Shown here piece by piece: positions 36,592 to 46,420 of a stretch of DNA of 64,000 bases. Source of the stretch: Nostoc sp. FACHB-280. GTDB taxonomy: Bacteria; Cyanobacteriota; Cyanobacteriia; Cyanobacteriales; Nostocaceae. Position numbers and translations under genes: made by a program. Under the pieces are notes generated by a model, which had not been told where the DNA came from, searched no databases, and saw only the letters and a list, made by a program, of their open reading frames with translations. Numbering within the stretch: the stretch's first letter is position 1; each line of letters opens with the position of its first letter. The stretch spans positions 183,802 to 247,801 of the forward strand of contig NZ_JACJSD010000004.1 of the NCBI RefSeq assembly GCF_014697615.1, in the 5' to 3' direction.

Positions 36592-37365
36592 ATGCAAAAT
36601 CTCAATCAATTCAGCACTACCGGGCTAAGTTTACAGCTATTCCATGTTCAAACCAACACCGCTTTTGACTTACCAGCAAATCTGACAGTAATCCGACTGG
36701 GTAAGCCAAATGACCAAAATCCCCCAGATATTGATGTTTCCAGTTTGCCAAATGCGGAAGTTGTTTCTCGCGCTCATGCTCAAATTATTGTAGAGAATGG
36801 CAATTACTTGATTGAAGACTTAGGTAGTTCCAATGGTACATTTCTCAACGATGTCAAATTGGAAGCGGGAACCAGATATCAGTTAAAAGTAGGCGATCGC
36901 ATTAACTTTGGTCAAGGTGATGCCATCACTTTTATTTGGCAAAATTCCCCAGCTTTAGCGACAGTAGTTCATAGCACACAAGTTGTACCCCCACCAGTTC
37001 AGCATAAGCAACCAATCGTGGTAGATAAAACAACTAAGCTGATAGGTTTAAGTTTAATAGTTGCCAGTATTGTACTGTTAACTGCCAACGTGAGAATCGG
37101 TATATTTTTTGGTTTACCTAGCATTGCGCTTTGTTTTGCTGGAATTTTTGTGTTGTGTCAACAACGGATCAATCGTCATTTAGGCTGGGTTTTGATTGCT
37201 ATCGGAATCCTCATCATTATATTTACTGGTCGGATTTTTGCCTCAGTTAACTTGTTATTGTTAATCGCAACTTCAGCTTTATTCTTCATTGGTTATCTAC
37301 TTTTTACAACTGGTAAAATATTTGGCTATGATTGGCGATCGCTCCCACAAATAATTAATAAATAG
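36592..37365 (+). CDS. FHA-domain membrane protein
   Basis: A 257-residue protein. The FHA domain (about 15-115) has VIRLGKPND, SRAHAQIIVENG and the GSSNGTFLND loop that binds phosphothreonine. A short linker is followed by four hydrophobic helices (about 145-245). It thus combines a phosphopeptide reader with a membrane anchor. Kinase partners are not encoded nearby. ATG 36592. A strong hairpin after the stop ends the transcript and also serves the convergent RTX gene. Confidence 0.9.
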   Translation: MQNLNQFSTTGLSLQLFHVQTNTAFDLPANLTVIRLGKPNDQNPPDIDVSSLPNAEVVSRAHAQIIVENGNYLIEDLGSSNGTFLNDVKLEAGTRYQLKVGDRINFGQGDAITFIWQNSPALATVVHSTQVVPPPVQHKQPIVVDKTTKLIGLSLIVASIVLLTANVRIGIFFGLPSIALCFAGIFVLCQQRINRHLGWVLIAIGILIIIFTGRIFASVNLLLLIATSALFFIGYLLFTTGKIFGYDWRSLPQIINK

Positions 37366-37368
37366 AAA

Positions 37369-37395
37369 AAAGGTTACGCTGATGGCGTAACCTTT
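37369..37395. terminator. Bidirectional intrinsic terminator
   Basis: AAAGGTTACGC and GCGTAACCTTT pair perfectly around a 5-nt loop, with an A-run before and T-rich sequence after. It lies between the FHA gene (plus, stop 37365) and the RTX gene (minus, stop 37441). Confidence 0.85.
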
Positions 37396-37440
37396 GTTTT
37401 CTGTACTATTGCAATTTAATAATTAGTTTTGCGACAGTCT

Positions 37441-40400
37441 TTAAACAATCACAAAATTGCTAACACTCAATGCAGGCGCACCAGACAGTTGCGCTAGTTG
37501 TACTTGTCTAAATCCACCAGCATTACCATCTTGGTCAAAGTACAACGCACCAGTGGTGTTGTTATAGATGAATCTTTGATCAGCTGTGGTTGCCGATGTC
37601 CCCAAGGTAAACTGACTAATCGATAGCGCCCCAGCCAATAAACCACCACCGAAACCAGCAGCAGATATCTGAATAATGTCATTACTGATACTGAAGTCAG
37701 TAATCGTATCAGTACCTTCATTAAAACGATTAAAGACAAAGGTATCTGCACCGCTACCACCTGTGATCAGGTCATTACCTGTGCCACCAATGAGAATATC
37801 ATTGCCATTACCACCAATCAATGTATCGTTTCCACTACCGCCATCTAGGGTGTTATTCCCAGTAGCTTCTACAGCCGACAGAGTATCATTACCACTGTCA
37901 CCATTAAGTAGGTTATTGCCGCTGGAATAGTTAACAGTCAATACATCGCTACCATTACCACCGTAGAGAGTGTTAATGCCAAAAGAACCAACGGCAGACA
38001 ATTCATCATTGCCCACACCGCCATCAAGTAGGTTATTCCCTTCCGAATATTCCACACTTAATCTGTCATTACCACCTCTGGCAATCAGGGTGTTATTGCC
38101 CACAGAAGCATCTGCCAACAACACATCATCACCATTATCACCATTGAGGGTGTTATTACCACTGGACTGACTCACATTTAAGATATTACTTCCAGCGCCA
38201 CCGTTGAGGATGTTATTACCAGCTGAACCAATAGCCGAAAGATGATCATCACCACTACCACCATTGAGGGTGTTATTACCAATCGACTCATCCGCATCTA
38301 ATGTGTCGTCACCCGCATTACCAATCAGAGTGTTATCACCCTCGGAACGATAAGCAGACAGAGTATCGTTACCGTTATAACCATTCAGCAGGTTATCCCC
38401 AGTAGAATCGTCAACGGTTAACCTGTCGTCGCCTTCGCCACCGTTGAGGCTGTTATTTCCAGCGGAACCAATCGCTGAAATATAATCATCACCAGCGCCG
38501 CCGTTGATAATATCATCGCCACCACTGCCACCAAAAAGTCTGTCGTTGCCGTTGGTGCCTATAATATTGTCACTGTAGGCTGTACCAATCAACTCTAGAC
38601 TTTCGATGTTGCTGTAGTTAACTCGATTTGTGCCTGCGGTGATTCTCCCGCTATTGGTTGAAGAGTTATACGTGGAGGTAATGCCAGCTGTAGCGTTGCT
38701 GTAATCAACAAAAAGGTAATCGTAGTCTGCGCCACCATCAACTGTTTGTACTACCAAAGTGGTTGACTGTTGTAAGGCAGTACTAACATAGATTGCGTCA
38801 TCACCTTCGCCACCGTTGAGGCTGTTATTTCCAGATGCACCCAGAGCAGACAATTCGTCATCTCCCGCACCGCCATTGAGGACGTTATTACCTGTGGAAT
38901 CGTCAACATTTAATGTGTCGTTGCCTGCGCCACCATTGAGGGTGTTATTGCCAAATGAACCAGCAGCCAATAGTTCATCATTACCAGCACCACCTTCCAG
39001 GGTGTTAGCGCCTGTGGACTGATCAACAATTAAGATGTCGTTGCCATCTTCACCATAGAGGAGGTTATTACCTTCGGAACCAACGGCAGACAGATAATCA
39101 TCATCAGCACCACCATAGAGAGAATTAGCACCAGTAGATTGATCTACGTCTAAGATGTCCGCTCCATCATCACCATAGAGAGTATTATCTCCAGTGGAAT
39201 TGATTGCCGACAAGAAATCATCACCGATACCACCATCAAGATAATTGTCGCCACTTGACTGATCTACATCTAAGGTATCCGCGCCTACGCCACCATCAAG
39301 GATGTTATCACCTGTGGAACGATAAGCTCTCAGGGTATCGTTACCGTTCTGGCCGTTGAGGACGTTATCACCTGTGGAATCCGTCACATCTAAAGTATCG
39401 TCGCCTACGCCACCATTGAGGAAGTTTTTACCAGACGAACCCACAGCGGTAATATAATCGGCACCCCCATCACCATTGAGGACGTTATTACCTGTGGAAT
39501 TGTCTGCATTTAATGTATCGTTGCCTGCGCCACCATTGAGGGTATTATTGCCAAATGAACCAGCAGCAGACAGTTCATCATTACCAGCCCCACCTTCCAG
39601 GGTGTTATCGCCTGTAGACTGATCAATAATTAAGATATCGTTGCCATTTCCAGCATCCAGGAGGTTATTACCTTCGGAACCAACGGCAGACAGATAGTCA
39701 TCATCAGTACCACCATAGAGATAGTTATCGCCACTTGATTGATCTGCGGTTAAGATGTCCTCTCCATCATCACCGTAGAGATTATTATCTCCAGTGGAAT
39801 TGATTGCTGACAGATAATCGTCACCACCACCACCATAGAGATAGTTGTTGCCACTTGACTGATCTACATCTAAGGTATCGCTGCCTGCGCCACCGTTGAG
39901 AAAGTTATAACCGGATGAACGATAAGCTGTTAGGGTATCGTTACCGTTCTCGCCATTGAGGATGTTATCACCTGTAGAATCACTCACATCTAAGGTATCT
40001 GCACCTGCACCACCATTGAGGGTGTTATCGCCAGAGGAACCAACGGCAGATAGATAATCAGTACCATCACCACCATCAAGCAGGTTATCACCTGTGGAAT
40101 TGTCTGCATTTAATGTATCCTGACCATTCCCACCATTGAGGATATTATTACCAAAAGCACCGACAGCAGACAGTTCGTCATTCCCAGTACCACCTTCAAG
40201 TACATTATTGCCTGTGGACTGATCGACAAATAATCTGTCGTTACCACCTTCGCCACTGAGGGTGTTATCACCTTCGGAACCAACGGCAGTCAGATAATCA
40301 TCACCTGCACCACCATAGAGAGAATTAGCACCAGTGGATTGATCTGCGTTTAAGATATCCGCTCCCTCTCCACCATAGAGAGTATTGTCTCCAGAGGAAT

Positions 40401-41274
40401 TGATGGCGGATAGAGAATCATCACCAATACCACCATCCAATGTGTTATCGCCACTGGACTGATCAACATCTAAGGTATCCGCGCCTGCACCACCATTGAG
40501 GGTGTTATCACCTGATGAACGATAAGCTGTCAAGGTATCGTCACCACCATTCCCATTCAGCTGGTTATTTCCTGTGGAATCGGTGATATCTAAGGTATCA
40601 GCACCTGCACCGCCGTTGAGGGTGTTATTCCCTGATGAACCCACAGCAGTAATATAGTCAGCACCCCCATCACCATTGAGGATGTTATTGCCTGTGGAAT
40701 CGTCAGCATTTAATATATCGTTGCCTGCGCCACCATTGAGGATGTTATTACCAAAAGCACCAACAGCCGACAGTTCATCATCTCCAGCACGACCTTCGAG
40801 TAGGTTATCGCCGTCGGACTGATTGATATTAAGGGTGTCGTTACCGCCGCCACCATCTAGGACGTTATTGCCTTCAGATGCGATCGCTGACAGATAATCA
40901 TCATTAGCACCACCATTCAGCAGGTTATTGCCTGTGGACTGATCCGCATTTAAGATATCTTCCCCACCACCACCATTGAGAACGTTAACCCCAGAGGAAC
41001 CTACAGCGGACAGATAATCATCACCCGCACCACCATCAAGCAGATTATCACCGCTTGACTGATCCACATCCAATACATCGTCGCCTAATCCACCATCAAG
41101 AATGCTATTACCAGAGGTAGCAAAACTAGAAATAGTATCATCTCCAGCGCCACCCTCTAGAATATCGTTGCCGCCATTACCTGATATATTGTCATTTCCG
41201 GCAAAGCCTTTAATAATATCATCACCAGCTGTGCCGATGAGATTATCATCGCCATTAGTGCCATTAATTGCCAT
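37441..41274 (-). CDS. Giant RTX-type calcium-binding repeat protein
   Basis: A 1277-residue acidic protein (predicted secreted) made almost wholly of Gly/Asp/Asn-rich repeats. It opens with RTX nonapeptides (GTNGDDNLIGTAGDDIIKGF), then about 39 units of 20 residues (L-x-GGxGxDxLxxxxSxGxN). A non-repeat module follows (about 828-905, with TSTYNSSTNSGRITAG), then a second array (about 925-1150). The last 110 residues (FVFNRFNEGTDTITDF to ALSVSNFVIV) are the usual C-terminal domain of cyanobacterial RTX proteins, likely a type I secretion signal. No transporter genes are adjacent. An AGGTAAAAG site precedes ATG 41274. An adhesin or surface layer role is inference. Confidence 0.9.
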   Translation of the reverse strand: MAINGTNGDDNLIGTAGDDIIKGFAGNDNISGNGGNDILEGGAGDDTISSFATSGNSILDGGLGDDVLDVDQSSGDNLLDGGAGDDYLSAVGSSGVNVLNGGGGEDILNADQSTGNNLLNGGANDDYLSAIASEGNNVLDGGGGNDTLNINQSDGDNLLEGRAGDDELSAVGAFGNNILNGGAGNDILNADDSTGNNILNGDGGADYITAVGSSGNNTLNGGAGADTLDITDSTGNNQLNGNGGDDTLTAYRSSGDNTLNGGAGADTLDVDQSSGDNTLDGGIGDDSLSAINSSGDNTLYGGEGADILNADQSTGANSLYGGAGDDYLTAVGSEGDNTLSGEGGNDRLFVDQSTGNNVLEGGTGNDELSAVGAFGNNILNGGNGQDTLNADNSTGDNLLDGGDGTDYLSAVGSSGDNTLNGGAGADTLDVSDSTGDNILNGENGNDTLTAYRSSGYNFLNGGAGSDTLDVDQSSGNNYLYGGGGDDYLSAINSTGDNNLYGDDGEDILTADQSSGDNYLYGGTDDDYLSAVGSEGNNLLDAGNGNDILIIDQSTGDNTLEGGAGNDELSAAGSFGNNTLNGGAGNDTLNADNSTGNNVLNGDGGADYITAVGSSGKNFLNGGVGDDTLDVTDSTGDNVLNGQNGNDTLRAYRSTGDNILDGGVGADTLDVDQSSGDNYLDGGIGDDFLSAINSTGDNTLYGDDGADILDVDQSTGANSLYGGADDDYLSAVGSEGNNLLYGEDGNDILIVDQSTGANTLEGGAGNDELLAAGSFGNNTLNGGAGNDTLNVDDSTGNNVLNGGAGDDELSALGASGNNSLNGGEGDDAIYVSTALQQSTTLVVQTVDGGADYDYLFVDYSNATAGITSTYNSSTNSGRITAGTNRVNYSNIESLELIGTAYSDNIIGTNGNDRLFGGSGGDDIINGGAGDDYISAIGSAGNNSLNGGEGDDRLTVDDSTGDNLLNGYNGNDTLSAYRSEGDNTLIGNAGDDTLDADESIGNNTLNGGSGDDHLSAIGSAGNNILNGGAGSNILNVSQSSGNNTLNGDNGDDVLLADASVGNNTLIARGGNDRLSVEYSEGNNLLDGGVGNDELSAVGSFGINTLYGGNGSDVLTVNYSSGNNLLNGDSGNDTLSAVEATGNNTLDGGSGNDTLIGGNGNDILIGGTGNDLITGGSGADTFVFNRFNEGTDTITDFSISNDIIQISAAGFGGGLLAGALSISQFTLGTSATTADQRFIYNNTTGALYFDQDGNAGGFRQVQLAQLSGAPALSVSNFVIV
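37830..38510 (-). repeat. 60-bp repeat array, second block
   Basis: About 11 further units of the same 20-residue pattern, separated from the first block by the non-repeat module. The ten-unit order is only partly kept. Confidence 0.8.
38820..41140 (-). repeat. 60-bp repeat array with 600-bp super-repeat (first block)
   Basis: About 39 consecutive 60-bp units. Unit types recur every ten units: the A-F-G unit is at 38941, 39541, 40141 and 40741, and the matching D-Q-S-T-G unit at 39001, 39601, 40201 and 40801. Neighbouring units alternate between an L-S-A type and a D-x-S type. Confidence 0.92.
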
Positions 41275-42344
41275 AACTTTTACCTAAAATAAATTGATTG
41301 TTTCAGTCAGTTGAAATTTTGCAAATTACAGATTTTGCTATTTGAAACAACAAAAAATATGCCGATAGCCGATGCTTTCAGCATTTTTTTCGTGAGTATA
41401 GAAGCAATACAATTCGGTTTAATTTTAAAGGCACGTTTCGCAACATAATGTTGGCTTTTGCTGTCGCATTAACTAAGTAGAAACATATTTAACTAAAGCA
41501 TATTTAGATTACATAACATAGTAATTTTTTATAAAGTTTTTTCTATTAATTCTCCAGAAACACATAGATATAGCAGAGGCTTTGTGAAAGCTGATTATTA
41601 ATTAATATGTAATGTGCTTCTGAAAAGTTTATGAACAGTTTTCTACTAACAAGAATATCTTTATCTTTATTGATAATCGATAAGCTGTTTCAATATTTAG
41701 CCAATCTCATAGCATTTAAGACGAGAAAATCTTAATTTTTCCCATCTTGCCAGAATATTAATCTTTAGCCAGGAAAATTCATCAAACTTTAGACCATATT
41801 CTTAGCGTAAATATGGCTTTTAGCTATCTAATTGCTGTATTATTCCTGTCAATCGTTTCGGGGTGATATGTTTAGCTGTTATCTATCTCTGCATTCTCTA
41901 TGCCTTTATGAATTTCCATAAAAGCACTCATATTTAGGCTTTATTTCAACCATCCTTTGATCATTAGCGATCGCTAATCAATATCAAAAAATCAAGCTTA
42001 AAGATGTATCAGACACAGAAAGCTACTCCCACATTTACATTATGGGTTGTTACTTATGATTATTTAGCTTTAGCAGCTATTATTATTTAAATAATTTATT
42101 GCAATTGTACTGTATATTTACTGAGGTGTCTATTCTCACCAAAAGCATCTTTACATACTCTTTACAGTCACCACCCAAGATATATACATAGGCATAGCAA
42201 TATTTATATTTGTGTACTATTTACTTTTTGATAGCAGACAAATATGGTAAGGGCGATAAGTAACAAATTTTCCCTTATGGGAGACTGTAAAAATACTAAT
42301 GTTATTGATAATGAATCAAAAATAAATTGCCATACACTCTGGGG
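41275..42344. other. 1.07 kb AT-rich intergenic region upstream of the RTX gene
   Basis: No gene recognised on either strand. It contains the RTX promoter region. The unusual length suggests long regulatory sequence or a lost gene. Confidence 0.5.
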
Positions 42345-43112
42345 TTATTTCTGGGGTAAGCCGTCTTGAAAGACTAGTAATTCTCCTGGTTGGATGGTTG
42401 TCCAGACTTCGTTATCGGTGAGGGGGGTAGTGGCGATAACGGCGACGCGATCGTGTGGGGAAGTCAACTCCCGAAAGTCTACCGTCATATCTTGATCAAT
42501 CAAGTGGGCAGCGGCGAAGGGGGCTTGACGAACAATGTAGGAGAGTTTTGTCGAACAGTGGGCAAAAAAATGTTCTCCATCCGACAACAAATAGTTAAAA
42601 ACACCTACTTGAGCGATTTCCGCCGTAATTTGACGCAGCACAACATTAAGTTTTTCTAAAGGCGGCTTACCGTCAGGAAAAGCCTCCCGGAGAGTTTCTA
42701 ACATAATGCAGAAGGCTTTTTCGCTGTCGGTATCACCCACTGGTTCGTAAAAGCCCATATTCCGGGGATGATAATCTGGTAGATTACCATTGTGAGCAAA
42801 TACCCAATACCTACCCCACAGTTCTCGTTGGAAGGGATGACAGTTTCTTAAGGCTACTTCTCCCTGAGTTGCTTTACGGATATGGGCAATTACATGAGTA
42901 GAGTGGATGGGATAGCGCCTGACTAAATCTGCTATTGGAGATGTCACAGAAGGTTTGTCATCTAACAATACCCGACATCCTTTTCCCTCAAAAAATGCAA
43001 TCCCCCAACCATCGCTATGATCATCTGTTTTGCCTCCTCGTGCAGAAAAACCTTCAAAGGAAAAGCAAATATCTGTGGGTACATTGCAGTTCATCCCTAG
43101 CAGCTGGCACAT
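42345..43112 (-). CDS. Class II glutamine amidotransferase (YafJ/EgtC-like)
   Basis: A 255-residue Ntn-hydrolase. Cys2 in MCQLLGMNCN becomes the N-terminal nucleophile after Met removal. DHSDGWGIAFF, HVIAHIRKAT (Arg for glutamine binding) and WVFAHNGNL (the oxyanion Asn-Gly) follow in the usual order. It resembles stand-alone YafJ-type proteins; the acceptor for the released ammonia, or gamma-glutamyl hydrolysis as in EgtC, is not known. Monocistronic. Confidence 0.9.
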   Translation of the reverse strand: MCQLLGMNCNVPTDICFSFEGFSARGGKTDDHSDGWGIAFFEGKGCRVLLDDKPSVTSPIADLVRRYPIHSTHVIAHIRKATQGEVALRNCHPFQRELWGRYWVFAHNGNLPDYHPRNMGFYEPVGDTDSEKAFCIMLETLREAFPDGKPPLEKLNVVLRQITAEIAQVGVFNYLLSDGEHFFAHCSTKLSYIVRQAPFAAAHLIDQDMTVDFRELTSPHDRVAVIATTPLTDNEVWTTIQPGELLVFQDGLPQK

Positions 43113-43264
43113 AATTAGTAACTATCAGTTTGAGGATGTTTGATTTGAGAAAATTGTCAGACTTCCAGATTCCTGACTTGTGGAAAAAATCGTGAATCTT
43201 GTAGTTCTATACTATTAAAAACATATTTGTAGATAGTTTCAGTTCAAATAGTGCCAAAAATTAT

Positions 43265-44713
43265 TTATGACTTGTTTGTCTGACGTTCTCTGAGTTTTAA
43301 CAATATTTCCGAGTGCATTTCCCTAGTAATGGGGTAAAAATACGTTAAAACTAAACCACAAATTAAACAAACAGTGGGTATAGGGCCAACAGCAAAGCGA
43401 ATGGCTGTGAGTGCGGATTCTGGTTGAATTGGTAAAGTGCTTTGTCCCGCTACAGCTTCTTTAAAACCAGCAGATTGTAAGGCATTACCGACAAGAAATA
43501 ACCCGAATGCTAACCCAAATTTCTGTAACAAAACCATGAAACCATAAAATATACCTTCGCGGCGTTGTCCGGTTTGCAGTTCATCTAATTCAATCACATC
43601 GGGAATCATCGACCAAGGAACTAAATAAGCTGTAGATACTCCTACACCAGCCATCACAGCCATGACATACATTAAAACTAATTGGTCAGATTGTAAAAAA
43701 AATAGTCCGGCGGCGGCGATAATCCACAAACTCATTCCCATAAAATAAACGAGTTTTTTGCCAATTTTTTTACTTAAATTACTCCACACAAATAACATAA
43801 TTAAAGCAGTGCCTTGGACAGCAATCATCACTGTCGGAACATCTGCTTCTTTCAGCTTCATACAGTTGATGACAAAGTAAGGAATGATACTGGCTGTAAT
43901 TTGCACAGCTAACCAAGAAAATAGATATATACCAATTACAAATAAAAAAGGGCGATTGGTAAAAACAATTTTTAACTGTTCAAAAAAGGGCAGTGATGGA
44001 GGTTCTTCTAGTTGGATGCGTTTGGCTTCAAAAGCTAAAATGCGATCGCGGACTCCAAAAACGCACCAATATAGCGAAACTACAGAAATTACGGTACAAA
44101 TCACCGCTAAGACAAAATATTGTTGTTGACGGTCAGGAATTTGCGAAAATACTATTTGCGCTAAAATCAACGATAAAATACTGCCACCAATTGAAAAAGT
44201 AAAGCGAAAACTGTTTAGACTGGTGCGTTCATCATAATCTTGGGTGAGTTCAGGAGTCATCGCTGTGTAAGGCAAATTTACCACGGTGTAAAAGACCTGA
44301 GATATCAACCCAATTACGACGTAATACCAAAATAAAAACCCAATATTTGTACTGCGATCGCTACTAAATTGCGGTACAATCCACTGCAAGAAAAAGAAAA
44401 TTCCAAAAGGAATTGCACCATAAAACATCCACGGTAGCCGACGACCCCAGCGCCGAGATTTGGTTTTATCTGTTAATAATCCGACAAATGGATCATTAAC
44501 AGCGTCCCAGATTTTGCCAATCAACAATACACTCCCAGCTAAACCGGCGGGAATCCCAGCGACATTTGTAAAGAAAACTAACAAGAAAAATATCGAAATA
44601 TTAGCCGTAATTGCTGGGCCTAAATCACCCGCACCATAAGCTAACTTGGTTTTAAAATCCATTTTTGAACTCAAAGCTGGATTTTGGGCGGAATTATCGG
44701 CAGAATCGTTCAT
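43265..44713 (-). CDS. GPH-family MFS sugar/cation symporter
   Basis: A 482-residue transporter with 12 predicted helices. The family signature GKIWDAVNDPFVGLLTDKTKS with SRRWGRRLPWM after it marks the melibiose-permease (GPH) family; the second half carries a related loop SKKIGKKLVYFMG. Members move glycosides or related solutes with Na+ or H+. Substrate unknown. The start ATG 44713 follows a polar N-terminus. It is divergent from the phosphoribosyltransferase gene (71 bp between). Confidence 0.9.
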   Translation of the reverse strand: MNDSADNSAQNPALSSKMDFKTKLAYGAGDLGPAITANISIFFLLVFFTNVAGIPAGLAGSVLLIGKIWDAVNDPFVGLLTDKTKSRRWGRRLPWMFYGAIPFGIFFFLQWIVPQFSSDRSTNIGFLFWYYVVIGLISQVFYTVVNLPYTAMTPELTQDYDERTSLNSFRFTFSIGGSILSLILAQIVFSQIPDRQQQYFVLAVICTVISVVSLYWCVFGVRDRILAFEAKRIQLEEPPSLPFFEQLKIVFTNRPFLFVIGIYLFSWLAVQITASIIPYFVINCMKLKEADVPTVMIAVQGTALIMLFVWSNLSKKIGKKLVYFMGMSLWIIAAAGLFFLQSDQLVLMYVMAVMAGVGVSTAYLVPWSMIPDVIELDELQTGQRREGIFYGFMVLLQKFGLAFGLFLVGNALQSAGFKEAVAGQSTLPIQPESALTAIRFAVGPIPTVCLICGLVLTYFYPITREMHSEILLKLRERQTNKS

Positions 44714-44784
44714 AATATCTGAGGCTCGTATTAAAATAAAAAGTTTGCGATCGCTATCAGTATTACCTCAAAATTACTTTTTTT

Positions 44785-45303
44785 ATGCCAGACCTTTACG
44801 TTTCTTGGTCAGAATATCACTACAAGATTGAACAACTGGCGGTTCAGGTATATCAATCTGGTTGGGAATTCAACCAAATTGTTTGCCTAGCCAGAGGCGG
44901 ACTGCGAGTTGGAGATATTATTTCTCGGATTTATCAAAAGCCATTGGCCATTTTAGCGACATCATCTTACAGCGGCCCCGGCAAACAAGCACGAGGTGAT
45001 CTCACTTTTTCCCATCACTTGACTATGACCACAGAAAAGTTAGGTTCCCATATTCTATTAATTGACGACTTGGTAGACTCTGGGATTACTCTTCAACAGA
45101 CAATTCCTTGGTTACGGGAAAATGTCGATTCCTCAATTGCGGAAATTCGCAGCGCCGTCGTTTGGTATAAAGCCTGTTCAGTCATTAAACCTGATTATTA
45201 CGTCGATTACTTACCGGATAATCCTTGGATTCACCAACCCTTTGAACATTACGAACATACCAGTCCCGCAGATTTGGCAGCAAAGTTAAGTCAATTATGC
45301 TGA
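44785..45303 (+). CDS. Type I phosphoribosyltransferase
   Basis: A 172-residue protein with the PRPP loop HILLIDDLVDSGITLQQT (two acidic residues then D-S-G-x-T), the N-terminal CLARGGLRVGDIISR, which contains the pyrophosphate-binding loop, and a C-terminal YLPDNPWIHQPFE. It resembles xanthine-guanine type or related purine salvage enzymes of cyanobacteria. Cytosolic. The base specificity is not determinable here. Confidence 0.9.
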   Translation: MPDLYVSWSEYHYKIEQLAVQVYQSGWEFNQIVCLARGGLRVGDIISRIYQKPLAILATSSYSGPGKQARGDLTFSHHLTMTTEKLGSHILLIDDLVDSGITLQQTIPWLRENVDSSIAEIRSAVVWYKACSVIKPDYYVDYLPDNPWIHQPFEHYEHTSPADLAAKLSQLC

Positions 45304-45402
45304 GGGAAGAATCATAAATATTAGACTCTTTTTTTGTCTCACGCAAAGGCGCAAAGTAAAGAAGCTAGAGTTATGAACTTTGCAACAGGTTTATTGACTA
45401 AT

Positions 45403-46320
45403 TCAAAACAACCACAGCCACACAGGTAAAGTCACCAACAACAGCATGACTCCCAACGCTAGGGAAGTCACAGCGAGGTCACGGTCAAGATTGAAAGTTT
45501 CAGCCAGCACCATTGTCGCAAATGCTGGCGGCATTGCCATTTGTAAAACAATTACCTTGGCGGCAAAACCAGTCACACCAAATAAAGATAAGATACTGCC
45601 TAGCAGCAGAGGAACTAAAAGCATTTTGATAGCCAAACTGATGGCGGCTTGGGGAAACCTGCGCCAAGAAGTCAGCAGGGAAAGGCGCATTCCAATTAAT
45701 ACTAAAGATAAGGCGACTGCAATCCAACCCGATTTTTCCAAATAAAATTCTACCGTCGGAGAAATACTAATTTGGCGAAACCATAAACCCAACCCAAAAC
45801 TCCACAAGGCTGGGTTAATCAAGATGGCCTGAGCCATTTGCCAGTAGTTTGTGCCACCATAGCCATAACGAGATGCTATGGCGACACCCAAACCATAAGC
45901 ACCAAACAGTGACCCCAATAAATCGTAAAATAAAGCCCAGGCAAAATAATCTTGCCCGACCATTGCTAAAGTCACAGGAAAGCCGATATAACCTGTATTG
46001 CCGACCATTGCGGCTAAGATAAAACTTCCCTGAGTTGGGTGTTGAAAAGTTGTGTTTGTCAGATAAGCTTGTCCTTTGATTGCTAACCAAGCCAAAAATG
46101 CACCCAATAAAATTGCTAAATGAGCGATCGCAGGTGCAATCCAAATCTGTGCCGATAGATCAGCTTGACGTAAAAAAGCAACAATGCTTACAGGTACTCC
46201 CACCCAAAAAAGGAACTGACCCAAACGCTGTGGAACTGCGGCAGGCAGTTTCCGTCCCAGGAAAAATCCGATTAAAATTAAGCCTGCCAGTTTGACGTAT
46301 AGTTCTAGGAGGTTTGCCAA
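45403..46320 (-). CDS. AEC-family (auxin efflux carrier-like) transporter
   Basis: A 305-residue membrane protein with about ten helices. The N-terminal LAGLILIGFFLGRKLPAAVP, the central MVGNTGYIGFPVTLAMVG and the C-terminal MAMPPAFATMVLAETFNLD are conserved AEC motifs. The NTGYIGFP loop marks the domain crossover. Bacterial members transport organic acids such as malate; substrate unknown here. ATG 46320. Convergent with the phosphoribosyltransferase gene. Confidence 0.9.
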   Translation of the reverse strand: MANLLELYVKLAGLILIGFFLGRKLPAAVPQRLGQFLFWVGVPVSIVAFLRQADLSAQIWIAPAIAHLAILLGAFLAWLAIKGQAYLTNTTFQHPTQGSFILAAMVGNTGYIGFPVTLAMVGQDYFAWALFYDLLGSLFGAYGLGVAIASRYGYGGTNYWQMAQAILINPALWSFGLGLWFRQISISPTVEFYLEKSGWIAVALSLVLIGMRLSLLTSWRRFPQAAISLAIKMLLVPLLLGSILSLFGVTGFAAKVIVLQMAMPPAFATMVLAETFNLDRDLAVTSLALGVMLLLVTLPVWLWLF

Positions 46321-46420
46321 AATTTCACTAATAAAGACAGATGTAAAATCTACCGAATATGCTAATCTCTGTCCAGTCTACAGTCTGTTATGAATTTTGA
46401 ACAAAAGCAGGAGTTAACCC

